Positions 1 through 8,615 of a stretch of 64,000 bases of DNA are shown piece after piece (position 1 is the stretch's first letter; every line of letters starts with the position of its first letter). The notes beneath the pieces were generated by a model, which had not been told where the DNA came from, ran no database searches, and worked only from the letters and a program-made list of their open reading frames with translations. The DNA comes from Rhodospirillales bacterium BBD 1991-14. Lineage in GTDB: Bacteria > Pseudomonadota > Alphaproteobacteria > Kiloniellales > Kiloniellaceae. The position numbers and the translations under genes are program-made. The stretch is from the NCBI GenBank assembly GCA_001657395.1, contig LYSY01000010.1:120169-184168 (forward strand), written 5' to 3'.

Positions 1-148
1 TCTCGTCCAGAAAGATGAAGGGGCCGACCAGGCGGCGCTTCGCATAGGGCAGGATCCGCCGCACCTCGAAACCGCCGAGGTCACGGCTGCGCGGCTCGAT
101 GACGAGGTCGACCGGGTTTTCCTTGGCCTGCTTCTGCGCTTCGCTCAT
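1..148 (-). CDS. Pirin family protein, N-terminal part (cut by window edge)
   Basis: Only the first 49 codons lie inside the window; the gene runs off the left edge. The visible residues contain the pirin N-terminal signature: IEPRSRDLGGFEVRR, then an LPYAKRR turn and VGPFIFLDE. Pirins are bicupin, metal-binding proteins with quercetinase-like or regulatory roles; the metal-binding histidines lie beyond the edge and cannot be checked. The start at 148 is chosen because an AGGGAG ribosome site sits six bases upstream. An in-frame ATG two codons earlier directly abuts that site and is less likely. Confidence 0.85.
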   Translation of the reverse strand, partial: MSEAQKQAKENPVDLVIEPRSRDLGGFEVRRILPYAKRRLVGPFIFLDE

Positions 149-236
149 CTGCATCTCCCTCTGCACAAGTCCCACCGAAAGGAACCCGATGTAAGCAGAT
201 CGGGCAGGGCGGCGTCGAGAATCAAAGGGACCGCAT

Positions 237-557
237 TCAAAGTGATGGCCGCGTCGCCTTCAGGCGCCACAGCTCGAAGAGCGCGAAACAGATCGGGACC
301 AGCCCGCCGAGCACGAGGACCAAGCCGCCCAGTTCGTAGTCCAGCCGGCGGTGGATGTAAGCCGTTGCATAGAACTCGTCGATCACCGGCTGGCCCCAAT
401 CGCCGTAGGACAGCATGGCCACGCCCCAGGTGACCAGACAAGCCGCCGCACCAAAAAGGGAGACGACACGGATAACAGTGCGTGCGAGGTCCACGCTGCC
501 GAGGGCCAGGACATAGGCGACCAAGGCAGTGGTAAACAGCAACGGCAGAAGGTCCAT
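237..557 (-). CDS. Small integral membrane protein of unknown function
   Basis: This 106-residue protein has three hydrophobic stretches, at about residues 3-22, 29-50 and 75-92, followed by a short basic tail (WRLKATRPSL). I do not recognise a family. It lies between pirin and the CinA-like gene on the same strand, 48 bases downstream of the latter. Its regular membrane-helix pattern and codon use match its neighbours and suggest a real gene, but no function can be assigned. Confidence 0.55.
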   Translation of the reverse strand: MDLLPLLFTTALVAYVLALGSVDLARTVIRVVSLFGAAACLVTWGVAMLSYGDWGQPVIDEFYATAYIHRRLDYELGGLVLVLGGLVPICFALFELWRLKATRPSL

Positions 558-605
558 TGCTCTTCGTGCCCTTCTCTTCTCCCCTAGCCGATTGGTGCTA
601 AGGCA

Positions 606-1418
606 TTAGTCCGCACCCAAGACGCCCGACGACGGCTCGGTCGGCCGCGGTTCCGGAGGGCTCTGCCCCGCCGGGTCCCAATCACCGCGGCTTCCGAGTT
701 CTGAGATCAATTCATCAACCGCCCGGGCCGCGGCGTTCAGACGCTGAGCGTCGGTCGACCGCAGCACCAGACGAACACCGAAGGTTCCATGGCGATTGAA
801 GGGGTAGCTGCCCAGTTCGACGTCCGGAAAACGATCCTGGATCGTCCCCAGACCCGCGGCCAGAACGCCCTCGCCCAGATCGACCGAGACGGTCCGGGAC
901 AGCAGGGGCTCCCCGCCGGCAAGGCGGTGGCGCAGGCTCTGAAACATCGCCTGCATGATGACCGGGATGCCCGCCATGACGAACACGTTGCCGATCTGGA
1001 ACCCCGGCGCCTGGCTGACCGGGTTTTCGATCAACTGGGCGCCCTCCGGCGTGCGCGCCATGCGCAGGCGCGCCGCGTTCAGTTGGCCCTTCTCGTAGTG
1101 CGCTTCAAGGATCGCCCGCGCTTCCGGGTTGACGATCAGGGGTACCGCGAAGGCCTTGGCGACGCAGTCCGCCGTGATGTCGTCGTGGGTCGGGCCGATT
1201 CCGCCGGTCGTGAAGACGTAGTCGAAGCGCTGCCTGACCTCGTTCACCGTCGCCACGATGACGTCTTCCACGTCGGGAATCACCCGGGCTTCCATCAGGC
1301 GGATGCCCAGATGGTTCAGTTCTTCCCCCAGAAAGGCGAGGTTCTTGTCTTTGGTGCGGCCGGAGAGGATCTCGTTGCCGATGATCAGCAGGCAGGCGGT
1401 GACCTTCTCTTGCGCCAT
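606..1418 (-). CDS. CinA N-terminal-like competence/damage-inducible protein (MoCF-binding fold)
   Basis: The 270-residue protein begins TACLLIIGNEILSGRTKD-like after MAQEKV and carries the MoaB/MogA-fold motifs TTGGIGPTHDD near residue 70 and an FVMAGIP segment near 150, as in the N-terminal half of CinA. It lacks the C-terminal amidase (PncC, nicotinamide-mononucleotide deamidase) domain, which is common in Alphaproteobacteria where the two halves are separate. The related domain hydrolyses ADP-ribose-type pyrophosphates or binds molybdopterin in other proteins; the exact role here is unproven. MAQEKV is preferred over an ATG three codons upstream. The proline-rich C-terminus is probably disordered. 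The upstream lipoprotein gene ends six bases before this start. Confidence 0.85.
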   Translation of the reverse strand: MAQEKVTACLLIIGNEILSGRTKDKNLAFLGEELNHLGIRLMEARVIPDVEDVIVATVNEVRQRFDYVFTTGGIGPTHDDITADCVAKAFAVPLIVNPEARAILEAHYEKGQLNAARLRMARTPEGAQLIENPVSQAPGFQIGNVFVMAGIPVIMQAMFQSLRHRLAGGEPLLSRTVSVDLGEGVLAAGLGTIQDRFPDVELGSYPFNRHGTFGVRLVLRSTDAQRLNAAARAVDELISELGSRGDWDPAGQSPPEPRPTEPSSGVLGAD

Positions 1419-1423
1419 AGGCC

Positions 1424-2047
1424 TCAAAATTCCAGGCGCGGCAGCACAGTGTCGGTCCGGACGTAACCCTTGGCTTCCATGCAGCCGGTCATCAGCGATC
1501 CGCGGCGCTGGCGCAGGTCGAACTCGTCAACGCGCTGACGCAGGGCCGAGTAGCGGGAGTCGCTGGTCAGGGTATCGATGCCGGCATTGCGGTCATCGGT
1601 GATCTGCGCATCGTGCCGGGTCTGCGCAGCTGCATAGGCATAGCAGTCTTCGATGTCGGCGCGGTAGGCCTCTTCGTCCTGGCCGCTGCCCACGGCCCAG
1701 TTGGTGCCGTCCGGACCCTTCACGACCACGGTTTCCTGGCCTTCCGCCGGGGCGGCGGCCTGCTGGGACGGCAGCCCCTCCGACGCCGTGGGCGGCAAGG
1801 TGGAGCCGGCCTCGCCGGAGGCACCCGGAGGCGGCAGCGCCTGCCCGGTCTGTGCTCGGCCCGTCTGCGCTTGGCCCGTCTGTGCACCGCTGTCGACGCT
1901 GCCGGGCGGTGGCGCGGACCCGCTTTCCTGGCCTCCAAGACCGGAGCCCTCAAATCCGGGAAAGGACGAACAGGCCGCAAGCAGCAGCAGGCCGGCGGTC
2001 AGGCTGGAAAGACGCAGAGCGGCACGCGGTGAGTGATGCACGGACAT
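1424..2047 (-). CDS. Putative lipoprotein with proline/glutamine-rich linker
   Basis: The start at 2047 follows a GAGGAA ribosome site and gives an export signal (basic MSVHHSPRAALR, then a hydrophobic core) ending in the lipobox LLLAAC, with Cys at about residue 27. The mature protein of about 180 residues opens with a low-complexity region carrying short TGQAQTGRAQTGQ repeats. The C-terminal 90 residues are more ordered, with DCYAYAAAQ and CMEAKGYV segments and two cysteines that could pair. This organisation is frequent among envelope lipoproteins of Rhodospirillales; I know no function. An ATG 51 codons upstream would bury the signal and was rejected. Confidence 0.75.
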   Translation of the reverse strand: MSVHHSPRAALRLSSLTAGLLLLAACSSFPGFEGSGLGGQESGSAPPPGSVDSGAQTGQAQTGRAQTGQALPPPGASGEAGSTLPPTASEGLPSQQAAAPAEGQETVVVKGPDGTNWAVGSGQDEEAYRADIEDCYAYAAAQTRHDAQITDDRNAGIDTLTSDSRYSALRQRVDEFDLRQRRGSLMTGCMEAKGYVRTDTVLPRLEF

Positions 2048-2243
2048 CTGGGGTTCCTCGCGGGTGCCGGTCCCATTGCCCGGAACGGCCCCCCTTGGTG
2101 TGGAGCGGGCGGAGGTCAACTGGTAACCTACGACGCGTACAGTGGCTTTACAGCACCGAAGTTGCAAGCCCATGTCATCGGCTTCGGCCCCCGTCGCCAC
2201 ACCTGAGAGTTGCGTATCTCCCTTTCCGATTTAATCCGCTCAG

Positions 2244-2945
2244 ATGCAATTTCCAGCCCCCCTGATCCCCGCCCGTCTTCTCAAACGATATAAGCGGTTC
2301 CTCGCCGATGTTGAGCTGGAGGATGGGTCTGTGGTCGTGGCTCATTGCGCCAATCCCGGATCGATGCTGGGGCTGGCCGCTCACGGCTCGGTTGTATGGC
2401 TGTCACCGGCGCAAAACCCGGCGCGAAAGCTCAAATTCTCGTGGGAACTGGTCGACTCCGGCGGTGCGCTGGTGGGGATCAACACGGGGCGGGCCAACGG
2501 CTTGGTCGGCGAAGCGCTGGAACAGGAGCGGATCCCCGCCCTGGGCAGCGGCAACCGCATCCGCCGGGAAGTTCCCTATGGCAACCGCAGCCGAATTGAC
2601 TTCCTCTTACAGAAAGAGGGCGTAAAGGATTGTTATTTAGAAGTGAAGTCCGTGACCCTGAAGCGCAGCGACGGTCTGGCAGAGTTTCCGGATTCGGTCA
2701 CCGCCCGCGGCGCCAGGCACTTGGAGGAACTGGCGGCGATGGTCGCCGGGGGCCACAGGGCCGTGCTGCTCTTCGTCGTTCAGCGTGGCGACTGCCGGGA
2801 GGTCGGAGTCGCCCGGGACATCGATCCCACCTACGGCGAAGCGCTGGACCGGGCGATGGTCCAGGGGGTTGAAGTGTTGTGCTATAGTTGCGAGGTATCT
2901 CCGGAGGGCGTGGCGTTGGACGCGGCACTCCCGCTGGCGCAATAA
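2244..2945 (+). CDS. sfsA: SfsA family DNA/RNA nuclease-fold protein
   Basis: The full 233-residue length, the HCANPGSM motif near residue 34, the NTGRAN segment near 80 and the RIDF...LEVKSVTL core near 114-133 identify SfsA (sugar fermentation stimulation protein). The core residues D, E and K form a PD-(D/E)XK nuclease-like site. SfsA was named for maltose-gene stimulation in E. coli and is described as nucleic-acid binding; its physiological role is uncertain. The next gene is map, 75 bases downstream on the same strand, and the two may be co-transcribed. Confidence 0.93.
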   Translation: MQFPAPLIPARLLKRYKRFLADVELEDGSVVVAHCANPGSMLGLAAHGSVVWLSPAQNPARKLKFSWELVDSGGALVGINTGRANGLVGEALEQERIPALGSGNRIRREVPYGNRSRIDFLLQKEGVKDCYLEVKSVTLKRSDGLAEFPDSVTARGARHLEELAAMVAGGHRAVLLFVVQRGDCREVGVARDIDPTYGEALDRAMVQGVEVLCYSCEVSPEGVALDAALPLAQ

Positions 2946-3020
2946 GCGGGCGCCAGAACCAGGAGTGATCGGAAATCGGGGCGGGGTCCATAGAGGACCG
3001 CCCTTAAGAGGATTGGCTTG

Positions 3021-3845
3021 ATGAAGCAAGGATACAGCGTGGAGCGCGTGAGCCCGAAAGACGGCGGCTACGTCATCCACGACGCGGCAGGCTTCGAGGG
3101 CATGCGCCGGGCCGGGCGCCTTGCCGCCGAAGCCCTGGACATGATCACCCCGGAGGTGAAGCCGGGTGTGACCACCAACGTGCTGAACCAGCTCTGCCAC
3201 GACTTCATTGAAGCCCATGGCGCGGTCCCGGCACCGCTGAACTACCGCGGCTTTCCCAAGTCGATCTGCACCTCCGTCAACCACGTGGTCTGCCACGGTA
3301 TTCCCAGCGACGACAAGCGCCTGGAAAACGGCGACATCATCAACATCGACGTCACGGTGATCGTCGACGGCTGGCATGGCGACACCAGCCGCATGTTTTT
3401 CGTCGGCGAGCCGAAGATCAAGGCACGGCGTCTGGTCGAGGTGACCTACGAGTCCATGATGCGCGGGATCGAGGTGGTGAAGCCGGGCGCGACCCTGGGC
3501 GACATCGGCCACGCCATCCAGAGCTTCGCCGAAAAGCAGCGCTTCTCGGTGGTGCGGGACTTCTGCGGCCATGGCCTGGGCCAGGTTTTCCACGACGCAC
3601 CCAGCGTGCTGCATTACGGCCGACCCGGCGACGGCATCGCCCTGCGCGAGGGCATGTTCTTCACCATCGAGCCGATGATCAATGCCGGCCGGCCTGAGGT
3701 GAAGATCCTGCAGGACGGCTGGACCGCGGTGACCCGCGACATGAAGCTCTCAGCCCAGTTCGAGCACTCCATCGGCGTGACAGCAGACGGCTACGAGATC
3801 TTCACGCTCTCTCCCAAAGGCTGGTACGCGCCACCCTATACATAA
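3021..3845 (+). CDS. map: Type I methionine aminopeptidase
   Basis: The protein of 274 residues removes the initiator methionine from nascent proteins. All five metal ligands of the pita-bread fold are visible: D110 (IINIDVTV), D121 (HGDTSR), H184 (CGHGLG), E217 (FTIEPM) and E248 (FEHS). A substrate-binding histidine lies in VCHGIPSDD. The ATG at 3021 is preferred to the adjacent TTG because AGAGG lies nine bases upstream. The length is slightly above the E. coli enzyme (264), with a short N-terminal extension. A strong hairpin at 3884-3920 ends the transcript. Confidence 0.97.
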   Translation: MKQGYSVERVSPKDGGYVIHDAAGFEGMRRAGRLAAEALDMITPEVKPGVTTNVLNQLCHDFIEAHGAVPAPLNYRGFPKSICTSVNHVVCHGIPSDDKRLENGDIINIDVTVIVDGWHGDTSRMFFVGEPKIKARRLVEVTYESMMRGIEVVKPGATLGDIGHAIQSFAEKQRFSVVRDFCGHGLGQVFHDAPSVLHYGRPGDGIALREGMFFTIEPMINAGRPEVKILQDGWTAVTRDMKLSAQFEHSIGVTADGYEIFTLSPKGWYAPPYT

Positions 3846-3883
3846 AGCGCAAGCACCGATCGCACGCCCACAGAGGTAAAAAC

Positions 3884-3920
3884 GGGCGCCGGACAGAAAG
3901 CTGCCCGGCGCCCTTTCTTC
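3884..3920. terminator. Bidirectional intrinsic terminator between map and the protease gene
   Basis: A perfect nine-base stem, GGGCGCCGG with CCGGCGCCC, encloses a 12-base loop and is followed on the + strand by TTTCTTC. On the - strand it is followed by CGTTTTTAC. It lies between the convergent map and protease genes and can serve both. Confidence 0.85.
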
Positions 3921-3958
3921 ACGGCGGCAGATGTCGCGCCGCCGTCAGCCATCAGGCG

Positions 3959-4978
3959 TCAGACGATCTCGACCCGCAGCAGCGAGCGGACGTGCTGGAT
4001 CTGGTTCAGGATCGTCACCAAGGGCGAGCCGGCAAAGAGCAGCCCCACCGCGTAGTTCTCGCGGTCCGCCACCAGCGAACCGGAATCGCCGCCCGCCGAC
4101 ATCGGCGTGGTGAGGATCTGGTCACGGAAACGGGCCACGCGCCCGCCGCCGAAGTTCACGTCGACGGTGGCGTTCACCGCGGTGATGCGGCCGGTCGTAT
4201 AGTTGGTGGTGCGTCCCGTCTTGTGCAGCAGCGTGCCGACGGTGACGTGTCCGCGCGAGCGCCAGCCGCGCAGATGGCCGACCCAGTGGATCTCGCGCTT
4301 CAGGTCATGGAACTCCCCTTCCGCAACCGCCGCATCGATCAGATTGCGGTGCAGCGCCCGCGGCACCGGCGGGTCGAAGGTGATGGGGATGAAGCGGCTG
4401 AGAGAGGCGATGCGGTCGGCCGGGTCACTGCCGCCGTCGAAGGGCCCGGGCTGCAGCACGGCATCGCCCGGTGTGGCGTTGTTGCTGTTGGCCAGCACGT
4501 GGTTGTTGGACAGAATGTAGTAGTGGCCCGGCATGCCGACCGGGTTGCCGGGGGTTCCCACCATGTCATAGACGCAGGTGCCGAGCGTTCCGGCGGTGAT
4601 GTGCTTGTGGCCGACGCTGCTGCCGCCGGGGGCAGGACGGGCGCGTTGGGCCAGGGTCTGAACACCGACCTCCAGCGGCTCGGCCTGGCCGGCAAAGGGC
4701 TGACCGATGGCCAGCACGTCGGTGGGCATGTCGCCGATCTTGCCCGGTACCATATCGGCCTCGGTCAGTTCGTCCTTGTCGACCTTCTGTGAGACCAGGG
4801 CCAGCAGCGCCGGCTTGCCGGTCGGCTCACCGTTGCTCCACTTCACCCCGTAGCCCATGCCGACAACATTGGCGGGCGCCTTCTCCGGTTGCAGGAAATC
4901 ATCCACCGCCGCGGCATGCGCCTTCTGGGCCTTCTGGGCATCCTCGGGGCTCAGAACCATCTTCTTCGCATCCATCAT
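3959..4978 (-). CDS. Trypsin-like (chymotrypsin-fold) serine protease, cytoplasmic or non-classically exported
   Basis: The 339-residue protein has an intact catalytic triad in the usual order: His160 in LSNNHVLA, Asp215 in LIDAAVA and Ser299 in SAGGDSGSLV. Before the protease domain, residues 30-95 form a small domain with VVGMGYGVKW, ALLALVSQKV and a conserved proline-glycine turn. This domain also makes up the whole of the next gene upstream. No signal peptide or membrane helix is visible. The start at 4978 gives the AGGAG site an eight-base spacing; an ATG two codons earlier sits too close. Substrate unknown. Confidence 0.8.
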   Translation of the reverse strand: MMDAKKMVLSPEDAQKAQKAHAAAVDDFLQPEKAPANVVGMGYGVKWSNGEPTGKPALLALVSQKVDKDELTEADMVPGKIGDMPTDVLAIGQPFAGQAEPLEVGVQTLAQRARPAPGGSSVGHKHITAGTLGTCVYDMVGTPGNPVGMPGHYYILSNNHVLANSNNATPGDAVLQPGPFDGGSDPADRIASLSRFIPITFDPPVPRALHRNLIDAAVAEGEFHDLKREIHWVGHLRGWRSRGHVTVGTLLHKTGRTTNYTTGRITAVNATVDVNFGGGRVARFRDQILTTPMSAGGDSGSLVADRENYAVGLLFAGSPLVTILNQIQHVRSLLRVEIV

Positions 4979-5059
4979 GATCATCTCTCCTGGATGGGTA
5001 CGGCCCAGGGCCTGCTGACAGTCGATCCGCCGCGGTGGCGAGTTGACTGTCGACAGGGC

Positions 5060-5281
5060 CTAGGGGGCCGTGATCTCGCCAACTTCCTCGACGTCCAGCG
5101 CGCAGCCTTCCAGCTCCCTGGGAAGGATCTGATCGGGCGGCAGGGAGGATTCCGGGACCTTCTTGATGACCATGACCTTGATCACCGGGCGGCCGGCCCG
5201 CTCTCCGATCCCCACGCCGTTGACGTTGAGGTAGGACAGCAAGCTGTCTTCGTGCTTCCTGAGAACCGCTTCGATATCCAT
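5060..5281 (-). CDS. Small protein resembling the N-terminal domain of the adjacent protease
   Basis: The protein has 73 residues. After MDIEAVLRKHEDSLLSY it reads NVNGVGIG...GRPVIKVMVIKKVPESSLPP...ALDVEEVG in segments. The order of motifs (GVGIG, a strand ending in a KK or QK pair, a PP turn, a DVxEVG strand) parallels residues 38-93 of the protease encoded just downstream. It therefore looks like a free-standing copy of that domain, perhaps a propeptide, chaperone or inhibitor (inference). GGAGGT lies eight bases before the ATG at 5281, and an upstream in-frame ATG lacks such a site. The two genes share a strand, 81 bases apart, and are probably one operon. Confidence 0.65.
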   Translation of the reverse strand: MDIEAVLRKHEDSLLSYLNVNGVGIGERAGRPVIKVMVIKKVPESSLPPDQILPRELEGCALDVEEVGEITAP

Positions 5282-5936
5282 GGGGTCATACCTCCATCCG
5301 CTTCCGGCTGGACGCCAGAGGGGTTTGCTGTTCATGGCCGCGCTTCCTGCGCGTCAAAACGGCGCTGCGAGCATCACTTGCCCAGCGGGAACCGTGGTCA
5401 CGGCACCCGCAAGACCGTTGTCGCCATCCTCACCGCGCCCGTTACCCGGGCGCAATCACCGTCTTGGGATCGCCTGCTTGGCGGCTGCCTGGAAGTCGCA
5501 CCGAGAGGAACAGTCCTACGCCGCGCAGGCGACGCTTGGGTCCGGCGCCTGTACCGAACAGGCAGCGCCGAACTCTCGAACACCGAACTGTCGATCCGTA
5601 GATCGGACCTTCAGGATCTGCAGGTCCTGAAGCCGGAAACCCTTCTCTGAAGGCTGCGGCGTGATCAGCGCCCGTCGTTCAGATCAGGCCCTGCAGCCCG
5701 CATGGGGCCACAAGCAAGGGGTCGACCGACGAGAGACTGATACCACCCCGGGCGGTCCAGGGAACGCTCTTCGCGGTCATGAGCAGATGCAGTTACGCTA
5801 CGCCTGCGCGTTATGCTTGTCTATCGAATCAGGGATCAGAAGGGCTGCGCATTTGTGGTGCGGGAGGCTCCAAAGGTATAGCGCCCGCCAACACCCGGCA
5901 GCCCACCGCTGCCGTTGCCGTTCTGTGGATGGAGGG
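5282..5936. other. 655-base stretch without a convincing gene
   Basis: Open frames exist here on both strands but show arginine/proline/serine-rich translations, no recognisable motif and no good ribosome sites. I see no tRNA fold. The only structure is an inverted repeat at 5609-5632. The upstream part should hold the promoter of the small protease-related gene. The stretch may be decayed sequence. Confidence 0.5.
5609..5632. repeat. Inverted repeat CTTCAGGA-N8-TCCTGAAG
   Basis: Two perfect eight-base arms are separated by eight bases in otherwise featureless DNA. No T-run follows on either strand, so it is not an obvious terminator. It could be a protein-binding site or a remnant. Confidence 0.4.
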
Positions 5937-6161
5937 TCAGCCGGCTTCGATCTGCGCGGCCGCCTGGGCCGCAGCCATCTCGGGCCGCAGTCCGTCGCGA
6001 TAGGCAGCTTCCCAGTCGAAGCCGCTCGCCGCCATGTCGTGCCCGAGAATCGAAAGCTCGCACTCGGCCCAGCTCAGCCAGTCGCGATACGTCTCAGCGG
6101 AGCGCTGCCGACCCGGTGAAGACGTCTGCCCTGGAAACTCGATCACGGTGGCATCGGTCAT
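5937..6161 (-). CDS. Hypothetical 74-residue protein
   Basis: The frame begins MTDATVIEFPGQ and continues with an acidic helical segment (SWAECELSILGHDMAA) and an alanine-rich end. An AGGAA site sits six bases before the ATG at 6161; an ATG two codons earlier is too close to it. I do not recognise the family. The IEFPG start resembles many short alphaproteobacterial unknowns. It is divergent from radC, 218 bases away. Confidence 0.45.
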   Translation of the reverse strand: MTDATVIEFPGQTSSPGRQRSAETYRDWLSWAECELSILGHDMAASGFDWEAAYRDGLRPEMAAAQAAAQIEAG

Positions 6162-6379
6162 AGTCATTTCCTGCAGCAGTGATACCCAAAGGGAGAAAGA
6201 GACTCCATGGTGGTACCCATTATAATGGTGTCGCCCGTTAACAAATAGCTAGTCCTGGGAAAGGGCGAGCCCAGAGTTGAACGCGTCGCCGGGCAAATCT
6301 CCGGCAACGGCGCTGCGCGATGCGGACAAGGGCGGCATTGGCGGGGCGGCATAGGGATATCTTCAAGGAACGCAGTCCG

Positions 6380-7069
6380 GTGAGCGCGGAAGCAAAGAAC
6401 GACCAGCCCCACTACCACGGCCATCGCGACCGTCTGCGCGAGCGCCTGCTGGACCGCGGCGGCGACAGCCTGGCCGATCACGAGATCCTGGAGTTTCTGC
6501 TGTTCGGCGCCCGCGCCCGCGGCGACACGAAACCGCTGGCCAAGGCCCTGCTGGCCGCGTTCGGCAGCCTCGCCAAGGTGCTGACCGCAGAGCCCGAGGC
6601 GCTGGCAAAGGTCCCGGGCATGGGACGGGCCTCCGTCGCCGCCCTGCGCATCGTGCCGGAGGCTGCCGCCCGCCTCGCCCGCGAGCAGGTTGTGGACGCG
6701 CCGGTGATCTCCGCCTGGGACAAGCTGCTCGACTACTGCCGCATCACCATGGCCCACGCGCCGGTCGAGCAGTTCCGCCTGCTCTTCCTCGACAAACGCA
6801 ACCGGGTGATCGCCGACGAGGTGCAGCAGCAGGGCACCATCGACCATACGCCGGTCTACACCCGCGAGGTGATGAAGCGGGCCCTGGAACTGGGGGCGGC
6901 GGCGCTCATCCTGGTGCACAACCACCCTTCCGGCGAGCCCTCGCCCGCCGACATCGCGATGACCGAGGAACTGCGCGATGCCGCCGAGAAGCTGGGCATC
7001 GTCATCCACGACCACCTGGTCATCGGCCGCACCGGCCATACCAGCTTCCGCGCCCTGGGATTGCTCTAG
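6380..7069 (+). CDS. radC: RadC family JAMM/MPN-fold protein
   Basis: The 229-residue product has an N-terminal helix-hairpin-helix region (KVPGMGRASVAAL, about residues 78-90) and the JAMM zinc motif HNHPSGEPSPAD, giving H180, H182 and D191. RadC proteins were named for DNA repair, but their biochemical role is still disputed. The GTG at 6380 is chosen because AAGGAA lies nine bases upstream; an ATG 20 codons earlier has no ribosome site. The gene is followed by purB, as part of the forward gene run. Confidence 0.92.
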   Translation: MSAEAKNDQPHYHGHRDRLRERLLDRGGDSLADHEILEFLLFGARARGDTKPLAKALLAAFGSLAKVLTAEPEALAKVPGMGRASVAALRIVPEAAARLAREQVVDAPVISAWDKLLDYCRITMAHAPVEQFRLLFLDKRNRVIADEVQQQGTIDHTPVYTREVMKRALELGAAALILVHNHPSGEPSPADIAMTEELRDAAEKLGIVIHDHLVIGRTGHTSFRALGLL

Positions 7070-7197
7070 CCCGGGTTTGCTGTAGCAGGCTGTTGGGTCT
7101 ATAAACCGGGGCGTCTGCCGAGCAGGCGCATCGCCTCAAAGCCATCCCCTTCCACGGCCCCTTCTCGGGGGCCGCGCGCGTTCAGGACCCGACCTTC

Positions 7198-8490
7198 ATG
7201 ATCCCTCGCTACAGCCGCCCGGAGATGACCGCCATCTGGGAACCGGAGAACAAGTTCCGCATCTGGTTCGAGATCGAGGCCCATGCCTGCGATGCCCAGG
7301 CGGAGCTGGGGGTGATCCCCAAGGAAGCCGCCAAGGCGGTCTGGGACCGCGGCGCCTTCGAAGTCGACCGCATCGACGAGATCGAGCGCGAGACCAAGCA
7401 CGACGTCATCGCCTTTCTCACCAACCTCGCCGAGCACGTCGGCGAGGAGGCGCGCTTCGTGCACCAGGGCATGACCTCCTCCGACGTTCTCGACACCTGC
7501 CTGGCGGTTCAGCTCACCCAGGCCAGCGACATCCTGCTGGCCGACCTGGACCGGGTGCTGGCCGCGCTGAAGGCGCGGGCGCTGGAACACAAGAACAGCG
7601 TCTGCCTGGGGCGCAGCCATGGCATCCATGCCGAGCCCACGACCTTCGGCGTGAAGCTGGCCGGTCACTACGCCGCCTTCGCGCGCTGCCGCACGCGCCT
7701 CGAAGCCGCGCGGGCGGAGATCGCCACCTGCGCCATCTCCGGCGCCGTCGGCACCTTCGCCAACATCGACCCTTATGTAGAAGAGTACGTCGCCGGAAAG
7801 CTGGGCCTGGCGCCGGAGCCGGTCTCCACCCAGGTGATCCCGCGCGACCGCCACGCTGCCTTCTTCGCGGCGCTGGGCGTCATCGCCTCCTCCATCGAGA
7901 ACCTGGCGACCGAGATCCGCCACCTGCAGCGCACCGAGGTGCGCGAAGCCGAGGAGTACTTCGCGCCGGGCCAGAAGGGCTCCTCGGCGATGCCGCACAA
8001 GCGCAACCCGATCCTGACGGAAAACCTCACCGGCCTCGCCCGGGTGGTGCGCGCCGCCGTGGTGCCGGCGCTGGAGAACGTCGCCCTCTGGCACGAGCGC
8101 GATATCTCCCACTCTTCGGTGGAGCGCATGTTCGGGCCCGACGCGACGGTGACCCTGGACTTCGCCCTCAACCGCCTGGCCGGCGTGGTCGAGAAGCTGC
8201 TGATCTATCCCGAGGCCATGCAGCAGAACCTCGATCAGCTCGGCGGCCTGGTTCACTCGCAGCGGGTGCTGCTGGCCCTCACCCAGGCCGGCGTCAGCCG
8301 GGAGGACGCCTACCGCCTCGTCCAGCGCAACGCCATGAAGGTCTGGGGTGGCGAAGGCGATTTCCTCGCCCTCTTGAAGGCCGACCCGGAGGTTTCGGGC
8401 AGCATCGAGGCCGCGGCCCTGGAAGCCTGCTTCGATCCGGCCTACCACATCAAACACGTGGACACGATCTTCCGGCGCGTCTTCGGCTGA
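7198..8490 (+). CDS. purB: Adenylosuccinate lyase
   Basis: PurB acts twice in purine synthesis: it splits SAICAR to AICAR and adenylosuccinate to AMP, releasing fumarate each time. The 430-residue protein has the family signature GSSAMPHKRNPI at 251-262, with the catalytic serine loop, the TSSD segment at 93-96 and the histidine-bearing GRSHGIHAEPTTFG at 128-141. It opens the purine block that continues with purC and purSQL. A short hairpin (GGCCCC with GGGGCC) lies just ahead of the start, near 7157-7174. The transcript ends at the shared terminator near 8575. Confidence 0.97.
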   Translation: MIPRYSRPEMTAIWEPENKFRIWFEIEAHACDAQAELGVIPKEAAKAVWDRGAFEVDRIDEIERETKHDVIAFLTNLAEHVGEEARFVHQGMTSSDVLDTCLAVQLTQASDILLADLDRVLAALKARALEHKNSVCLGRSHGIHAEPTTFGVKLAGHYAAFARCRTRLEAARAEIATCAISGAVGTFANIDPYVEEYVAGKLGLAPEPVSTQVIPRDRHAAFFAALGVIASSIENLATEIRHLQRTEVREAEEYFAPGQKGSSAMPHKRNPILTENLTGLARVVRAAVVPALENVALWHERDISHSSVERMFGPDATVTLDFALNRLAGVVEKLLIYPEAMQQNLDQLGGLVHSQRVLLALTQAGVSREDAYRLVQRNAMKVWGGEGDFLALLKADPEVSGSIEAAALEACFDPAYHIKHVDTIFRRVFG

Positions 8491-8563
8491 AGACGGCCCA
8501 GGATCACGCCTGCGGGTGGCAGCCTCAGTCCGCCTGCGACCTCGGCATGTCCGAGAACAGGAA

Positions 8564-8588
8564 AGGGCCGCCCCAAGGGACGGCCCCT
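8564..8588. terminator. Shared hairpin terminator of purB and the zeta-subunit gene
   Basis: GGGCCG at 8565-8570 pairs with CGGCCC at 8581-8586. On the - strand the stem runs into TTTCCTGTTC, and on the + strand it is followed by CTCTG. It sits between two convergent genes. Confidence 0.65.
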
Positions 8589-8615
8589 CTGCGTCAGGCT
8601 TGAAAGCGCCGCGGC

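Noticed and set aside
2637..3614. 325-residue - strand frame over sfsA and map
   Set aside because: Antisense to two well-supported genes and rich in His/Val/Asp shadows; a product of GC-rich third positions.
5280..5630. 116-residue + strand frame
   Set aside because: Arg/Pro/Ser-rich translation, no ribosome site or motif, and it overlaps the small protease-related gene on the other strand.
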